A stretch of 64,000 nt of DNA from positions 1,018,599 through 1,082,598 of the forward strand of contig CAWGTT010000002.1 of NCBI GenBank assembly GCA_963825645.1, given 5' to 3'. The DNA comes from JADJPO01 sp963825645. Its GTDB lineage: Bacteria; Actinomycetota; Actinomycetes; Actinomycetales; Kineosporiaceae. Below, piece by piece: positions 1-9,432 of the stretch. The position numbers and the translations under genes are program-made. Every line of letters starts with the position of its first letter. Position 1 is the first letter of the stretch. The notes beneath the pieces are model-generated. The model searched no databases. It was given only the letters and a program-made list of their open reading frames with translations, and was not told where the DNA came from.

Positions 1-235
1 GCCAGGCTGCGCCGGGCTCGCGCGATGGGGGCGACCCGCGTTCTCCGACGCGCGTCGCCTCACCTCGGCGTCCGTTCGGGTGGGCAGGACAAGCGCCGGC
101 GGAGCTCGATGCCCGTCCAGACGACCAGATGAGGAACCCAAGCCGAAAGACGACGCGCCGGCTCGTTCGCCTGGCATGTGAACGATCGAACCGCCGCGCT
201 TCGGCCGAAGAGCCGTACGACCTCGCTGCTGGGTG

Positions 236-1069
236 TTATGGAGGGTTAACCCCGTGGGGGACGGGGGAAGCTGGATGCACTCCGTCCGCTCTCGCCTGCC
301 GCAACTCCGCCATCGAAGACGCTGAGGTGGCATGGCCGTTCGACCCGAGCAGGACAGCGATCTGTTCGCGTAGATCCCGGACCTCTTGAGTGAGTTCGTC
401 GAGTGTGGACACGGCGCGTTCCTCAGCCTGCTGGACCTCGCTGATCCGCTCGACGAACCACGACGCCAACGCCGCGGTGATCACTCCGAGAAGGGCGATC
501 CCGGTCAGCATCAACGCAACCGCGACCAGACGGCCCTCTCCGGTCGTGGGATAACGGTCGCCGTACCCGACGGTGGTCACCGTGCTGATCGACCACCAGA
601 TCGCGTCCCCGATCCCGGTGATGTTGGCGTCCGGGCTACGCCGCTCCGCGTCCAGCACGGCCAGAGCGGCCACGCCGCACATCACGCCCGCCGCACCGGC
701 GACGAACACGACCACCCGTCCGCGGGCGAACCGTTGGCCCCGGCGCGTCACGATGCTCAGCGCGATCACGGCCCGTAGGACGCGCAGTGGCCGCAGCATC
801 GGCACCGCGACGGCGACCACGTCCAGCCAGTTGGTCAGCAGATACCGTCCCCGCCGCTCGGACAGGACCAGCCGCACCGATAGGTCGGTGGCGAAGAGCA
901 CCCACACCACGTTGCTGCCCACCCGGCAGGTGGTGCCGGCCCATCCCGGCAGCTGAGGGTGGACGATCGGCGTCGCGTAGGCGACCAGGAAGGCGGCCGC
1001 TGCGACCAGCAGGGGCGTATCCGTGCGGGCCTCCCAACGCTCCAGGCGCGTGCTCACACGACCCGCCAC
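236..1069 (-). CDS. Voltage-gated-type potassium channel
   Basis: A 277-residue membrane protein with a six-helix K+ channel layout. S1 lies near residues 18-34, S2 near 53-70, S3 near 81-91, an Arg-spaced S4-like segment near 93-110, S5 near 118-139, the pore loop near 155-172 and S6 near 181-206. The selectivity filter TVGYGD (166-171) is intact, so K+ conduction is well supported. The cytoplasmic C-terminus, from about residue 208, is a heptad-like acidic stretch that could form a coiled coil for tetramerisation. No RCK or cyclic-nucleotide domain is present. The GTG start gives a complete S1, but no clear ribosome site precedes it. It is monocistronic. Confidence 0.9.
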   Translation of the reverse strand: MAGRVSTRLERWEARTDTPLLVAAAAFLVAYATPIVHPQLPGWAGTTCRVGSNVVWVLFATDLSVRLVLSERRGRYLLTNWLDVVAVAVPMLRPLRVLRAVIALSIVTRRGQRFARGRVVVFVAGAAGVMCGVAALAVLDAERRSPDANITGIGDAIWWSISTVTTVGYGDRYPTTGEGRLVAVALMLTGIALLGVITAALASWFVERISEVQQAEERAVSTLDELTQEVRDLREQIAVLLGSNGHATSASSMAELRQARADGVHPASPVPHGVNPP

Positions 1070-1440
1070 GAGGGGGAAGCCGCAATGAGTTCTGGAACCA
1101 CAGGTGCGTGAAGGTTCGTCACCACGAACGCCGTCCTAGTGGTACTCGATCGCGGCACGGACTGACCCGACACGACCGCTCTCCACGCCCGTCGCCTCCA
1201 AGGCCACATACTCCGCGTAACACGACGCATACCCAATCACACCCTTGACCAGGAGAGCGCCCAGCAGCACCCGCTCCATCGTCGCGGCCATCGGGTCCAC
1301 GCCAGTAGGGGCGCTGGGCTGGGTGTCAACACTGCTTCGAGGGCGTCTCCGTGCGGCACGGCGACGCTCTGACTACGAAATGCACCTGCCCGTGACGGTG
1401 GGTGAGTAGCGTGGCGGGGCATCTGAGGCGAGGAGGGGCC
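1070..1440. other. Intergenic region between K+ channel and PD-(D/E)XK gene
   Basis: A divergent intergenic region of about 370 bases. I see no convincing gene on either strand. A ribosome-binding site (GAGGAGG) sits at its right edge, just before the GTG at 1441. Confidence 0.5.
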
Positions 1441-2979
1441 GTGGCCGAGGAGTCCTGGAATGCTGCCCGATTGATTCCGACATCGGGGATCAGCGGCGCG
1501 GATGAGCAGGAGCGGCGGGCGACGTCCGCGCTGTTGGCGGTGATCCCGGCGGTCAAGGAGTTCGGCAAGTCCCTGCTGTCGCCGTTCGGGGCCCCGTCGG
1601 GGACGATCCAGACGTTCATCGAGGTGCCGTTCGAGGCAGGCGAGACGACGCTGTACCCGGACGGGTTGATCCGGGTCAGCCGCGGCCGGCGGTCATGGAC
1701 CGCGCTGGTGGAGGTCAAGACCGGGACCAACGAGCTGAGGGCCGAGCAGCTGGAGTCCTACCTCGACATCGCCCGTGAGCAGGGCTTCGACGCGGTCGTC
1801 ACGATCTCCAACGAGATCCCCGCCGTCCCCGGTCAGCACCCCACAACGGTGGACAAGCGCCGGCTGCGCAAGGTCGCCCTCCACCACGTGCCGTGGGTGG
1901 AGATCCTGGCCGCGGCGGTGATGCAGAAGGAGTACCGCGGCGTCGCGGACCCGGACCAGGCGTGGATCCTCGGGGAGCTGATCCGCTACCTGGAGCACCC
2001 CCGCTCGGGTGCGTTGGCCTTCGAGGACATGGGCGCCAGCTGGGTGCCGATCCGCCAAGCGGTGCATTCGGGCACCCTGCGCCCCGGTGACAAGGGCATC
2101 CAGGACGTCGCCGCCCGCTACGACGCGCTCCTGCGGTTCGTCGGGCTGCGGCTCGGGCAACGCCTCGGTGCGGACGTCCAACCCGCCCTGACCCGCAAGG
2201 AGATCGCCGATCCGTCGGTGCGGACCCAGGCCCTCGTGGCGTCCCTGTCGGCGTCCGGGACGCTGACCGGGGGGATCCGCATCCCCGACGCCGCCGCGAC
2301 TCTCGAGGTGACAGCGGACCTGCGTGCCGGCCAGATCCACTGCCACTGCGACATCGACGCCCCCAAGCAGGGCCGGCAGCGCACCCGGGTGAACTGGGTC
2401 GTTCGGCAATTGGACAAGGCCCCGGACGGGCTGCGGGTCGAGGCGTTCGTCTGGCACGGACGTGGCCCCGGCACCGCGGAGCTGATCGGCGCCGTGCGCC
2501 AGAATCCCGACCTGCTGATCGCCGACCCCGCTAAGGACCTCAAGAGCTTCCGGCTCACCCAGATCACCCCGCTGGGCACCAAACGCGGGACCGGCCGCGG
2601 CAGCTTCATCGACTCGGTGATCGCCGCCGTCGACGCCTTCTACGCCGACGTCCTCCAGCAGCTGCGGAACTGGTCCGCCCCACCCCCCAAGCTCCGCGAC
2701 GAACCCGAAACACCCGGCGTCCGTGCGGCGCTGGTCTCCACCGCCCTCTCCTCCCAGGACGAACCCCATGCCGCACCGACCCGTCCCCTCGTGGACCAGG
2801 ACGACGAGACCGACGACCCGGCATCGGAGACCCACTCGCACGGAGCCGCTGTCGAACAGAACGGCGCCGACCGGACCGGCGACGGGCAGCCGCACGACAC
2901 GCGAATCGCCGCGACGGACGGCGACGCCACCGCCACCAGCCACCATGAGTCGATAGTCGTTGCATCGCCCGCGGGATAG
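1441..2979 (+). CDS. PD-(D/E)XK nuclease-fold protein of unknown function
   Basis: A 512-residue cytosolic protein. GTG 1441 is preferred because GAGGAGG lies four bases upstream, although an in-frame start exists at 1402. The N-terminal part carries a restriction-endonuclease-fold signature: Asp74 in LYPDGLI and Glu91-Val-Lys93 in ALVEVKTG, followed by a helix that could pack on the core. This is the usual D-x(n)-E-x-K metal-binding arrangement. The central region (about 180-420) is unfamiliar, and the last 90 residues are acidic, low-complexity and probably disordered. No methylase or specificity partner is adjacent, so it is not an obvious restriction system. DNA binding or repair is inferred from the fold only. 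Confidence 0.7.
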   Translation: MAEESWNAARLIPTSGISGADEQERRATSALLAVIPAVKEFGKSLLSPFGAPSGTIQTFIEVPFEAGETTLYPDGLIRVSRGRRSWTALVEVKTGTNELRAEQLESYLDIAREQGFDAVVTISNEIPAVPGQHPTTVDKRRLRKVALHHVPWVEILAAAVMQKEYRGVADPDQAWILGELIRYLEHPRSGALAFEDMGASWVPIRQAVHSGTLRPGDKGIQDVAARYDALLRFVGLRLGQRLGADVQPALTRKEIADPSVRTQALVASLSASGTLTGGIRIPDAAATLEVTADLRAGQIHCHCDIDAPKQGRQRTRVNWVVRQLDKAPDGLRVEAFVWHGRGPGTAELIGAVRQNPDLLIADPAKDLKSFRLTQITPLGTKRGTGRGSFIDSVIAAVDAFYADVLQQLRNWSAPPPKLRDEPETPGVRAALVSTALSSQDEPHAAPTRPLVDQDDETDDPASETHSHGAAVEQNGADRTGDGQPHDTRIAATDGDATATSHHESIVVASPAG

Positions 2980-3318
2980 CCGCACCGCACCTCCAGCCAA
3001 CCCCTCCTATCTACCCCGAAGGCTCCGTCCGCAGAGCCGGCTCCCTCACGGGTCCCGTCGGTGCCCGACCACACCCGGCCGGGTGACCTGCGACGACCCC
3101 GGGGGCGTGGTCATGTGCAGGGACGACCCGTCGCGGGCGTGGATCACCACCCCGCCGTCACCTGATCGGAGCAGCCCACCCGATCGTCCCACCACTGCGC
3201 CAGACGAGTCGTCCAGGCTCTCGTTCGGGCGAGCAGCCACGCCACCGTGTCGGTCAAGGGCCACGACCTGCCGACGAGATACCGCAAGGACATCGGCGGT
3301 CGAGGAGTGCAACCGGGC
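2980..3318. other. Intergenic region upstream of the FN3/LamG gene
   Basis: About 340 bases without a convincing gene. An in-frame extension of the downstream ORF reaches 3247, but ATG 3319 places a GAGGAG element 11 bases upstream and gives a better N-terminus. Confidence 0.45.
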
Positions 3319-6300
3319 ATGTCGGTTCACGGCGTTCAGCGCAGCGGCACGAGCAGGCACCGTGCCGTTCCCGCGCCTGCCCGCCACCGGTTCGCCGGTG
3401 CGCACAGCGCGCGGACCGGGCGGAACGTGCTGGTGCCTACCCTCGGGGTCGCCGTGGTCGGCCTGCTCGCCCTGCTGTTGGCCGGGGCCGGAGCAGGCTT
3501 CTCCGGCCAGACCAGCACCAACGCCTCGCTGACGGCGACGAACCTCGACGCGTTCGTCCCGACCTCGGTGACCGCATCTCGGACCTCACCCACCGACTGC
3601 ACGGTGACCTGGACGCCGGCCAGTGACGTCCCGCCAAGTGCGGTCTACAACGTCACCAACGGGGCGGGACAAACCCTGGCCACGGGAGTCTCGGGTACGA
3701 CCACCACGGTGACCATCGGCTCCGACTACGTCGTCCCGACCGTCAAGGTCCGGGTCGAGTCGTGGGTATCCTCCGCGGAGACGACGGCACCCGTGCCCGG
3801 CTGCGGCGGCCCCCCCGGCCCGCCGACCTCGATCTCGGCGAGCGCCGGGGACGCCTCGGTGACGACCACCTGGTCTCCGCCCACCACCGACAACGGCTCA
3901 CCGGTCACCTCCTACACCGCGACCACCAGCCCGGCCAGCAGTACCTGCACCGTGGTGGTGCCGGCGGCCCGCAGTTGCTCCTTCACCGGCCTGACCAACG
4001 GCGTCGCCTACACGATGTCGGTGACCGCGACGTCCGCGATCGGCACCGGAGTGGCCGGGACCACCACGGCGATCCCCTACCCGAGCTCGATCATGACCGG
4101 GGCACGGCTCAAGCTGTGGCTGGACGGCGCCGACCCGGCCACCCTCGTGGCCTCCTCCGCGTGCACCGGCGCCGGCGCCACCACCACTGTCGGCTGCTGG
4201 AAGGACAAGTCCACCCAGGCCAACCACGCCAGCCAGGCCACGTCCGCAGACCGCCCCACCCTGAGCACCGTCAACAGCCATTCGGTGCCCACCTTCGACG
4301 GCTTGAACCGATACCTGTCCGCCAGTGCGGCCCTGCTGCCGACCGGGACCACGACCGGGACGACCGTCGTCGCCGGCGCGGTCGACCCTGCGGTGGCCAT
4401 GAACGGGATCAGCGCGATCGCCTACGGAGGCACCACCAACGGCAGCCAGCGCCGGATGACCAGCTGGGTCCAGGCCGGCGTGGACGTCGCGGGTGTCCCG
4501 ATGGCGTTCGCCTCGCCCTGGCCCGGCGGGCAGGCCCAGGGCGTTGCCGTGGCCGAGTACACCTCCGGAACGTCGGTGTCCATCTGGGCCAACGGCGACT
4601 CCGGGGCGAGTTCGGCCGGAGCCTTTTCCACCGGCACCGACCACGCCTGGATCGGCGCCGGGGGCTTGTCCACGCCGTCCGGCAGATGGAAGGGCACCAT
4701 CCCCGAAGTCCTCGTGTTCAGCGGCGCGCTGACCGCACCCGAGCGGCGGGCGGTGGAGGAGTACCTCGCCCGCAAGTGGGGCGGAGTGATCACCCCGCAG
4801 GCCCCGACCAATGTCACCGCGACTCCCGGCAACGCCCAGGTCGGTGTGTCCTGGACGCCGCCGACCTGGGACGGCGGGTCGGCTGTCACCTCCTACACCG
4901 CCACCGCCGCCCCCGGCGGCCAGACCTGCACCGCCACCGCACCGGCCACGTCATGCACCATCACAGGCCTGACCAACGGGACGACCTACACCGTCACCGT
5001 GACCGCCACCAACAGCGCCGGCACCGGCCCCGGCTCGGCTGCCTCCGCGTCGGTCACCCCCCGCACCGTCCCCGGCGCCCCCACCGCCGTCGCCGCCACC
5101 GCCGACGACACCACCTCGGCGGTGTCCTGGACCGCGCCGGCCAGCAACGGCGGGTCGGCGATCACCGGCTACACCGCCACCGCCGTCCCCTCCGACGGCA
5201 CTCTGCCGACCCGTACGTGCACCTCGGCGTCCAGCCCCTGCACCCTGACCGTGCTGACCAACGGGATCACCTACACCGTGACCGTCACCGCCACCAACGC
5301 CGCCGGCACCGGCGCCGCCTCGGCGCCGACCACTGTCGTCCCCTATCCCAAGGCCGTGATGAGCGCGACCAACCTCAAGGTCTGGCTCGACGCCCAGTAC
5401 TCACCGTCGCTGTCCGCGGCGGCCAACTGCAGCGGGTCGAACGCCGGCACCGGCACCGGGATCGGCTGCTGGAAGAACCGCGCCACCACTGGTTGGAACG
5501 CCGTCTCCGGCACCACGAAGGCCGTCCTGACCGGCTCGGCCATCAACGGCTATGCGGCCATCCGGTTCATCCGCACCAACCCCGACTACTACGCCATCAC
5601 CGGCGCCGGCATCGGCGCCGTCGGCTCGGCCGACCACACCATGTTCGCCGTCGCCGCCGGACGCACCACCACCGACAACACCACCAACGGCTATGGCGCC
5701 ATCGCCCTCTGGCCGGGGTACCACACCGGAATGCTGTTCCAGGGCTACCCCTCGGCAACCCAGGCAGCAGCCACCAGCTATAACTCCGCGCCCGCCGCAG
5801 CCTGGGCGAGCCAGCCTGTGTCCGGCGCGGGGGTGCTGTCCGGGGTCGCCGCCTTGACCGGCGGGCAGCTCACGCAGGACATCTCCGTCAACGGCACCAC
5901 GCCAACGATCGACACCCTCGGTTCCACGGCATGGCGCAGCTACTCCGACATGCTGCGGATCGGCTCAGCCCAGAGCGCCCCCCAGACCTACTACTGGCCT
6001 CTGGACGGCGACATCGGTGAGATCGTCGTCCTGAACCGGGCCGTGACCACCGGCGAGCGCCGTCAGGTGGAGGAGTACCTGGCCCGCAAGTGGGGTGGCC
6101 AGATCTCCCCGGCCGCCCCAACGACTGTCGCCGGGACCGCCGGCAACGCCCAGGTCGACGTGTCCTGGACGGCGCCGACGTGGGACGGCGGCGCCGCGAT
6201 CACCTCCTACACCGCCACCGCCTCCCCCGGCGGCCAGACCTGCACCGCCACCGCACCGGCCACGTCCTGCACGGTGACCGGGCTGACCAACGGCACCGCG

Positions 6301-7689
6301 TACACGGTCACCGTCACCGCCACCAACGCCGCCGGTTCCGGCCCCGCCTCGGCCGCCTCCGCGTCGGTCACCCCCCGCACCGTCCCCGGCGCCCCCACCG
6401 CCGTCGCCGCGACCGCCGACGACACCACCTCGGCGGTGTCCTGGACCGCACCGGCCAGCAACGGCGGATCGACGATCACCTCCTACACCGCCACCGCCGT
6501 GCCCTCCGACGGCACGCTGCCGACCCGCACCTGCACCTCGCCGTCCAGCCCCTGCACCCTGACCGGGCTGACCAACGGAGTCACGTACACGGTCACCGTC
6601 ACCGCCACCAACGCCGCCGGTACCGGCGCAGCATCCACATCCGCCACCGTGACCGGCTACCCGACCGCCCTGTTCGCCGCGTCCTCGCTCAAGGTGTGGC
6701 TAGACGCCCAGTACTCACCGTCGTTGTCCGCGGCGACCAACTGCAGCGGATCGAACGCCGGCACCGGCACCGGTGTCGGCTGCTGGAAGGACCGATCGGG
6801 GAACTCCTGGAACGCCGTGTCCGGCGCCACCAAGGCGGTGCTCACCTCCGCGATCCTCAACGGGCGCAACGCCATCCGGTTCACCCGCACCAACCCCGAC
6901 TATTACGCCATCACCAACGCCGGCATCGGCGCCGTCGGCTCGGCCGATCGCACAGTGCTAGCTGTGGCCAGTGCCCGAACGACCGCGGACAACGCGACCA
7001 ACAACGCCGGCTCACTGGCGATGTGGACCGGCTACCACTCTGGCCTCTACGTCACCGGATACCCCTCGGCGACCAAGGTCGGCTCGGTCGCCTACACCTC
7101 GGGCAACACCCCGGTGTCCATCGAGCTCGGGGTGTCGAGTCCGTTCCTGGTCAGCGCGCTGTCCCTTTCTGGCGGCGGCAACATCACCCAATCGGTGAAG
7201 ATCAACTCCTCGACGCCCCAGACGCCGCAGGTCTCCGGCAACTGGCGGACCTACCCCGACAACCTGCGGATCGGCAGCAACTCCAACACGATCGTCAACT
7301 ATGCCTACCCGCTGGACGGTGACGTCGGCGAACTGCTCGTCTTCAACAGGGCCCTCACCGCCACCGAGGTACGCACGGTCGAGGACTACCTTGCCCGGCG
7401 CTGGGGCCTGACCATCACCCCCACCCCGCCCACCGGGGTCAGCGCCACCGCCGGCAACGCCCAAGCCACCGTGTCTTGGACGGCCCCCGTCTGGAACGGG
7501 GGTGCACCGGTGACGGGTTACACGGCGACGGCGTCACCCGGTGGCGCCACATGCAGCACGGCCGGTCTGAGCTGCACCATCACCGGCCTGACGAACGGCT
7601 CGAGCTACACCGTCTCTGTCACCGCCACCAACAGCTCCGGCGTTGGGCCGGCGGACACCACCACCGTGACACCGAGCGCCGCCGGCTAG
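3319..7689 (+). CDS. Large secreted or surface FN3/LamG repeat protein
   Basis: A 1456-residue extracellular protein. Residues 37-60 form one hydrophobic segment after a basic, proline-rich N-terminus, acting as a signal or anchor. A short beta-rich domain follows, then FN3 domains alternating with LamG/concanavalin-like modules of about 230-240 residues: FN3, LamG1 (4093-4790), two FN3, LamG2 (5353-6100), two FN3, LamG3 (6667-7410) and a final FN3. LamG modules begin with LKLWLDG or LKVWLDAQY and end with EYLARKWGG-like motifs. Each FN3 has a Cys pair. FN3-FN3-LamG units 2 and 3 align at a 1314-bp offset with high nucleotide identity, indicating recent internal duplication. Adhesion or polysaccharide binding is likely; no catalytic domain is visible and there is no LPXTG-like sorting signal. 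Confidence 0.85.
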   Translation: MSVHGVQRSGTSRHRAVPAPARHRFAGAHSARTGRNVLVPTLGVAVVGLLALLLAGAGAGFSGQTSTNASLTATNLDAFVPTSVTASRTSPTDCTVTWTPASDVPPSAVYNVTNGAGQTLATGVSGTTTTVTIGSDYVVPTVKVRVESWVSSAETTAPVPGCGGPPGPPTSISASAGDASVTTTWSPPTTDNGSPVTSYTATTSPASSTCTVVVPAARSCSFTGLTNGVAYTMSVTATSAIGTGVAGTTTAIPYPSSIMTGARLKLWLDGADPATLVASSACTGAGATTTVGCWKDKSTQANHASQATSADRPTLSTVNSHSVPTFDGLNRYLSASAALLPTGTTTGTTVVAGAVDPAVAMNGISAIAYGGTTNGSQRRMTSWVQAGVDVAGVPMAFASPWPGGQAQGVAVAEYTSGTSVSIWANGDSGASSAGAFSTGTDHAWIGAGGLSTPSGRWKGTIPEVLVFSGALTAPERRAVEEYLARKWGGVITPQAPTNVTATPGNAQVGVSWTPPTWDGGSAVTSYTATAAPGGQTCTATAPATSCTITGLTNGTTYTVTVTATNSAGTGPGSAASASVTPRTVPGAPTAVAATADDTTSAVSWTAPASNGGSAITGYTATAVPSDGTLPTRTCTSASSPCTLTVLTNGITYTVTVTATNAAGTGAASAPTTVVPYPKAVMSATNLKVWLDAQYSPSLSAAANCSGSNAGTGTGIGCWKNRATTGWNAVSGTTKAVLTGSAINGYAAIRFIRTNPDYYAITGAGIGAVGSADHTMFAVAAGRTTTDNTTNGYGAIALWPGYHTGMLFQGYPSATQAAATSYNSAPAAAWASQPVSGAGVLSGVAALTGGQLTQDISVNGTTPTIDTLGSTAWRSYSDMLRIGSAQSAPQTYYWPLDGDIGEIVVLNRAVTTGERRQVEEYLARKWGGQISPAAPTTVAGTAGNAQVDVSWTAPTWDGGAAITSYTATASPGGQTCTATAPATSCTVTGLTNGTAYTVTVTATNAAGSGPASAASASVTPRTVPGAPTAVAATADDTTSAVSWTAPASNGGSTITSYTATAVPSDGTLPTRTCTSPSSPCTLTGLTNGVTYTVTVTATNAAGTGAASTSATVTGYPTALFAASSLKVWLDAQYSPSLSAATNCSGSNAGTGTGVGCWKDRSGNSWNAVSGATKAVLTSAILNGRNAIRFTRTNPDYYAITNAGIGAVGSADRTVLAVASARTTADNATNNAGSLAMWTGYHSGLYVTGYPSATKVGSVAYTSGNTPVSIELGVSSPFLVSALSLSGGGNITQSVKINSSTPQTPQVSGNWRTYPDNLRIGSNSNTIVNYAYPLDGDVGELLVFNRALTATEVRTVEDYLARRWGLTITPTPPTGVSATAGNAQATVSWTAPVWNGGAPVTGYTATASPGGATCSTAGLSCTITGLTNGSSYTVSVTATNSSGVGPADTTTVTPSAAG
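4795..7410 (+). repeat. Tandem FN3-FN3-LamG coding duplication, 1314-bp period
   Basis: Two consecutive coding units align with an offset of exactly 1314 bp (438 codons). For example, the AAGG before the TGGCTCGACGCCCAGTAC-like stretch is at 5377 and again at 6691. The FN3 halves are close to identical; the LamG halves have diverged more. Confidence 0.8.
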
Positions 7690-7782
7690 TGAAGTGCGTC
7701 GACGGGAGCGACCGAAATCACCGCACGACGCCACGAGAGGCCATCGGCGATCGGTCTCCCGCCTGTGTCGGGCGGGCTGGGC

Positions 7783-7899
7783 TCAGCGGCAGGAGCAGCG
7801 CTTGTCGGTCGGCACGCTGCCGAGGACCTGGTCGGCGTGCATGCCGCAGCCGCTCCAGGTGGTCTTGCGGCAGCGGGGGCACACGGCGGGGCTACACAC
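7783..7899 (-). CDS. Small Cys-rich protein of the MCSPAVC family
   Basis: A 38-residue ORF starting MCSPAVCPRCRKTTWSGCG and ending RCSCR, with seven Cys and one His. The ribosome site AGAAGGAG lies seven bases before the GTG start, and stop TGA is at 7783-7785. Two C-x2-C or C-x-C pairs plus a WSGCGMH core suggest a small zinc- or copper-binding protein. I recognise the sequence type as a small uncharacterised actinobacterial protein, but no function is established. A near-perfect GGGGTATAT palindrome sits about 40 bases upstream (7940-7959), so a CsoR/CstR-like repressor responding to copper or sulfane sulfur is plausible. No such regulator gene is in the window. Confidence 0.75.
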   Translation of the reverse strand: MCSPAVCPRCRKTTWSGCGMHADQVLGSVPTDKRCSCR

Positions 7900-7939
7900 G
7901 GGCGGGCTCCTTCTAGGGTCGGCTTGCCGAGACTGACCA

Positions 7940-7959
7940 ATATACCCCAGGGGGTATAT
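7940..7959. promoter_or_regulatory. CsoR/CstR-like operator
   Basis: Arms ATATACCCC and GGGGTATAT separated by AG form a 9-bp inverted repeat of the class bound by CsoR-family repressors. It lies about 40 bases upstream of the GTG at 7899 on the minus strand, overlapping the expected promoter of the small Cys-rich gene. Confidence 0.65.
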
Positions 7960-8123
7960 GACAGTCTAGTCCAGCCTGGTGGCCCCGCGACCGCGGAACT
8001 CGGTGACCTGCCGCGGTACGGTGACGCGTCAGGCGGGAGTCCCCGACCGACGGCGCACCAATCACGGCCAGCGATGGCGGTGTCCGCCGTGGCGGTGTCG
8101 GCTAGCACGGTGACGGAGAGGCC

Positions 8124-8931
8124 ATGGCCATCGACCGCGACGCGCTGCACCGCAAGGTGCTCGTCGTCGACGGTGAGGTTGCCTTCACCGGGGGAGTGGG
8201 CATCGCCTCGGAATGGGAGGGGGACGCCCGCGGACCGGCCGAGTGGCGCGACACCCAGATCCAGGTGCGCGGCCCTGCGGTGGCCGGCCTGCTCGCCGCC
8301 TTCGTGCAGAACTGGTCCGAGACGGTCGGCGACCCCGACCATCCCGACGCCCGCTAACCCGGCGGTCCCCGCGGCCGGACGGCACGTCGTCCAGGTGGTG
8401 CGTGGCACCGCCAGCATCGGCTGGGACGACACGCAGACGGCCTGGTTCGCGTTGCTGACCGCCGCCACGAGGCGGATCACCCTGCAGACCGCCTACTTCG
8501 CCCCGGACCAGGAGTTCCTCGGCCTGGTGCTGGCCGCCGCCCACCGCGGCGTCCAGGTGCAGGTGCTACTGCCGGGCCCGCACTACGACAAGGCCATCTC
8601 CCGGCTGGCCAGCGAGCGCTGCTACACCTCGCTGCTCGACGCCGGTGTCGAAGTGTGGCGCTACCAGCCCACGATGCTGCATACCAAGGTGCTCACCGTG
8701 GACGGCGAGGTCGCCATGATCGGGTCCTCGAAGCTCAACCGGCGCTCCCTCGAGCACGACGAGGAGGTGGCCTGCATCGTCATGGGTGGCGACACCCCGG
8801 CCCGGCCGGCCGAGGACTTCGAGGCCGACCTGGAGCGGGCTGAGCGGGTCCGACCGGTGCAGTGGCAGCAGCGTCCGGTGATCCAGCGCATCGGCGAGCA
8901 GGTGGCCCGGCCCCTGTCCCGCTACCTATAG
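8124..8931 (+). pseudogene. Broken phospholipase D / cardiolipin synthase-like gene
   Basis: Two frames together encode the C-terminal two thirds of a PLD-superfamily phosphatidyltransferase. The first frame (8124-8357) has HKD motif 1, HRKVLVVDG, followed by FTGGVGIASEW. Near 8340-8355 the coding potential moves to another frame, which continues to 8931 with TAYFAPDQEF, HKD motif 2 (LHTKVLTVDG) and IGSSKLNRRS. Everything normally upstream of motif 1 (membrane helices and part of the first PLD half) is missing, and one frameshift separates the two active-site halves. A functional enzyme is unlikely. The ATG at 8124 may simply be the first Met in the remnant. Confidence 0.8.
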
Positions 8932-9432
8932 CAGGGCAACCTGGAGGTGGCAATCGGTCCCGGCCGGCTCTGCCCGGCTCTGCCGGGATCAGCCGGGTGG
9001 TGTCGACACCGACCTGGCGAGCTCGCAGCACCAGCACGGCGGCGATCACGACCCGTTCGGCCGAGGCGGCTGCGTCCATCAGGTCTCCGTCCTCGCCGAG
9101 GACGTGTCGGTGTGCGCGGACGCCGAGCCGCTCCCAGACTCGGGTCACCTCCTGAAGCGCTTCGACGTCGGCGCTGCCGGCCTGCGGCTTGCTGAGCAGC
9201 ACCACCGAGCGGACGGCGGTAGGCCGGTGTCGTCAGGTGACCTGGTTGGGTCGCCGGCCCCTAGGTCGACCATCGTGCACGGTAATGTCGCGGATTCGCG
9301 ACATCGCCAATCCGCGACATCACCTCGCAAGAACTCTCGGCGCGAACCGTGTGACGTCAGCCGCTGGCCGACCGGTCGCCGTCAACCACAGCGCACAATG
9401 ATGATCGTCACTAGCAACCAACACGCAGGGCA
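8932..9432. other. Intergenic region with nested inverted repeat
   Basis: About 500 bases between the PLD remnant and the EEP gene. A minus-strand frame from about 9205 reads VVLLSKPQAGSADVEALQ and could be a degraded fragment of a soluble protein, but it runs antisense into the PLD remnant and I cannot assign it. A 12-bp inverted repeat lies at 9285-9320. Nothing else is supported. Confidence 0.4.
9285..9320. repeat. Nested inverted repeat (ATGTCGCGGATT arms)
   Basis: ATGTCGCGGATT (9285-9296) is perfectly inverted at 9309-9320. Inside it, ATGTCGCG (9285-9292) is also inverted as CGCGACAT (9297-9304). Two alternative hairpins therefore share one left arm, which could be a recombinase site, operator or mobile-element end. 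Confidence 0.6.

Noticed and set aside
1693..3000. 435-codon minus-strand ORF opposite the PD-(D/E)XK gene
   Set aside because: Antisense high-GC frame without ribosome site or recognisable domain; the plus-strand gene has a clear fold signature.
3762..5783. Long plus-strand ORF rich in His, Arg and Asp inside the FN3 gene
   Set aside because: Shadow frame of the repetitive FN3/LamG gene; composition is extreme and no motif is present.
8780..9205. Minus-strand ORF starting VVLLSKPQAGSADVEALQ
   Set aside because: The first 70 residues look protein-like but the frame runs antisense into the PLD remnant and no family is recognised; mentioned only as a possible fragment.
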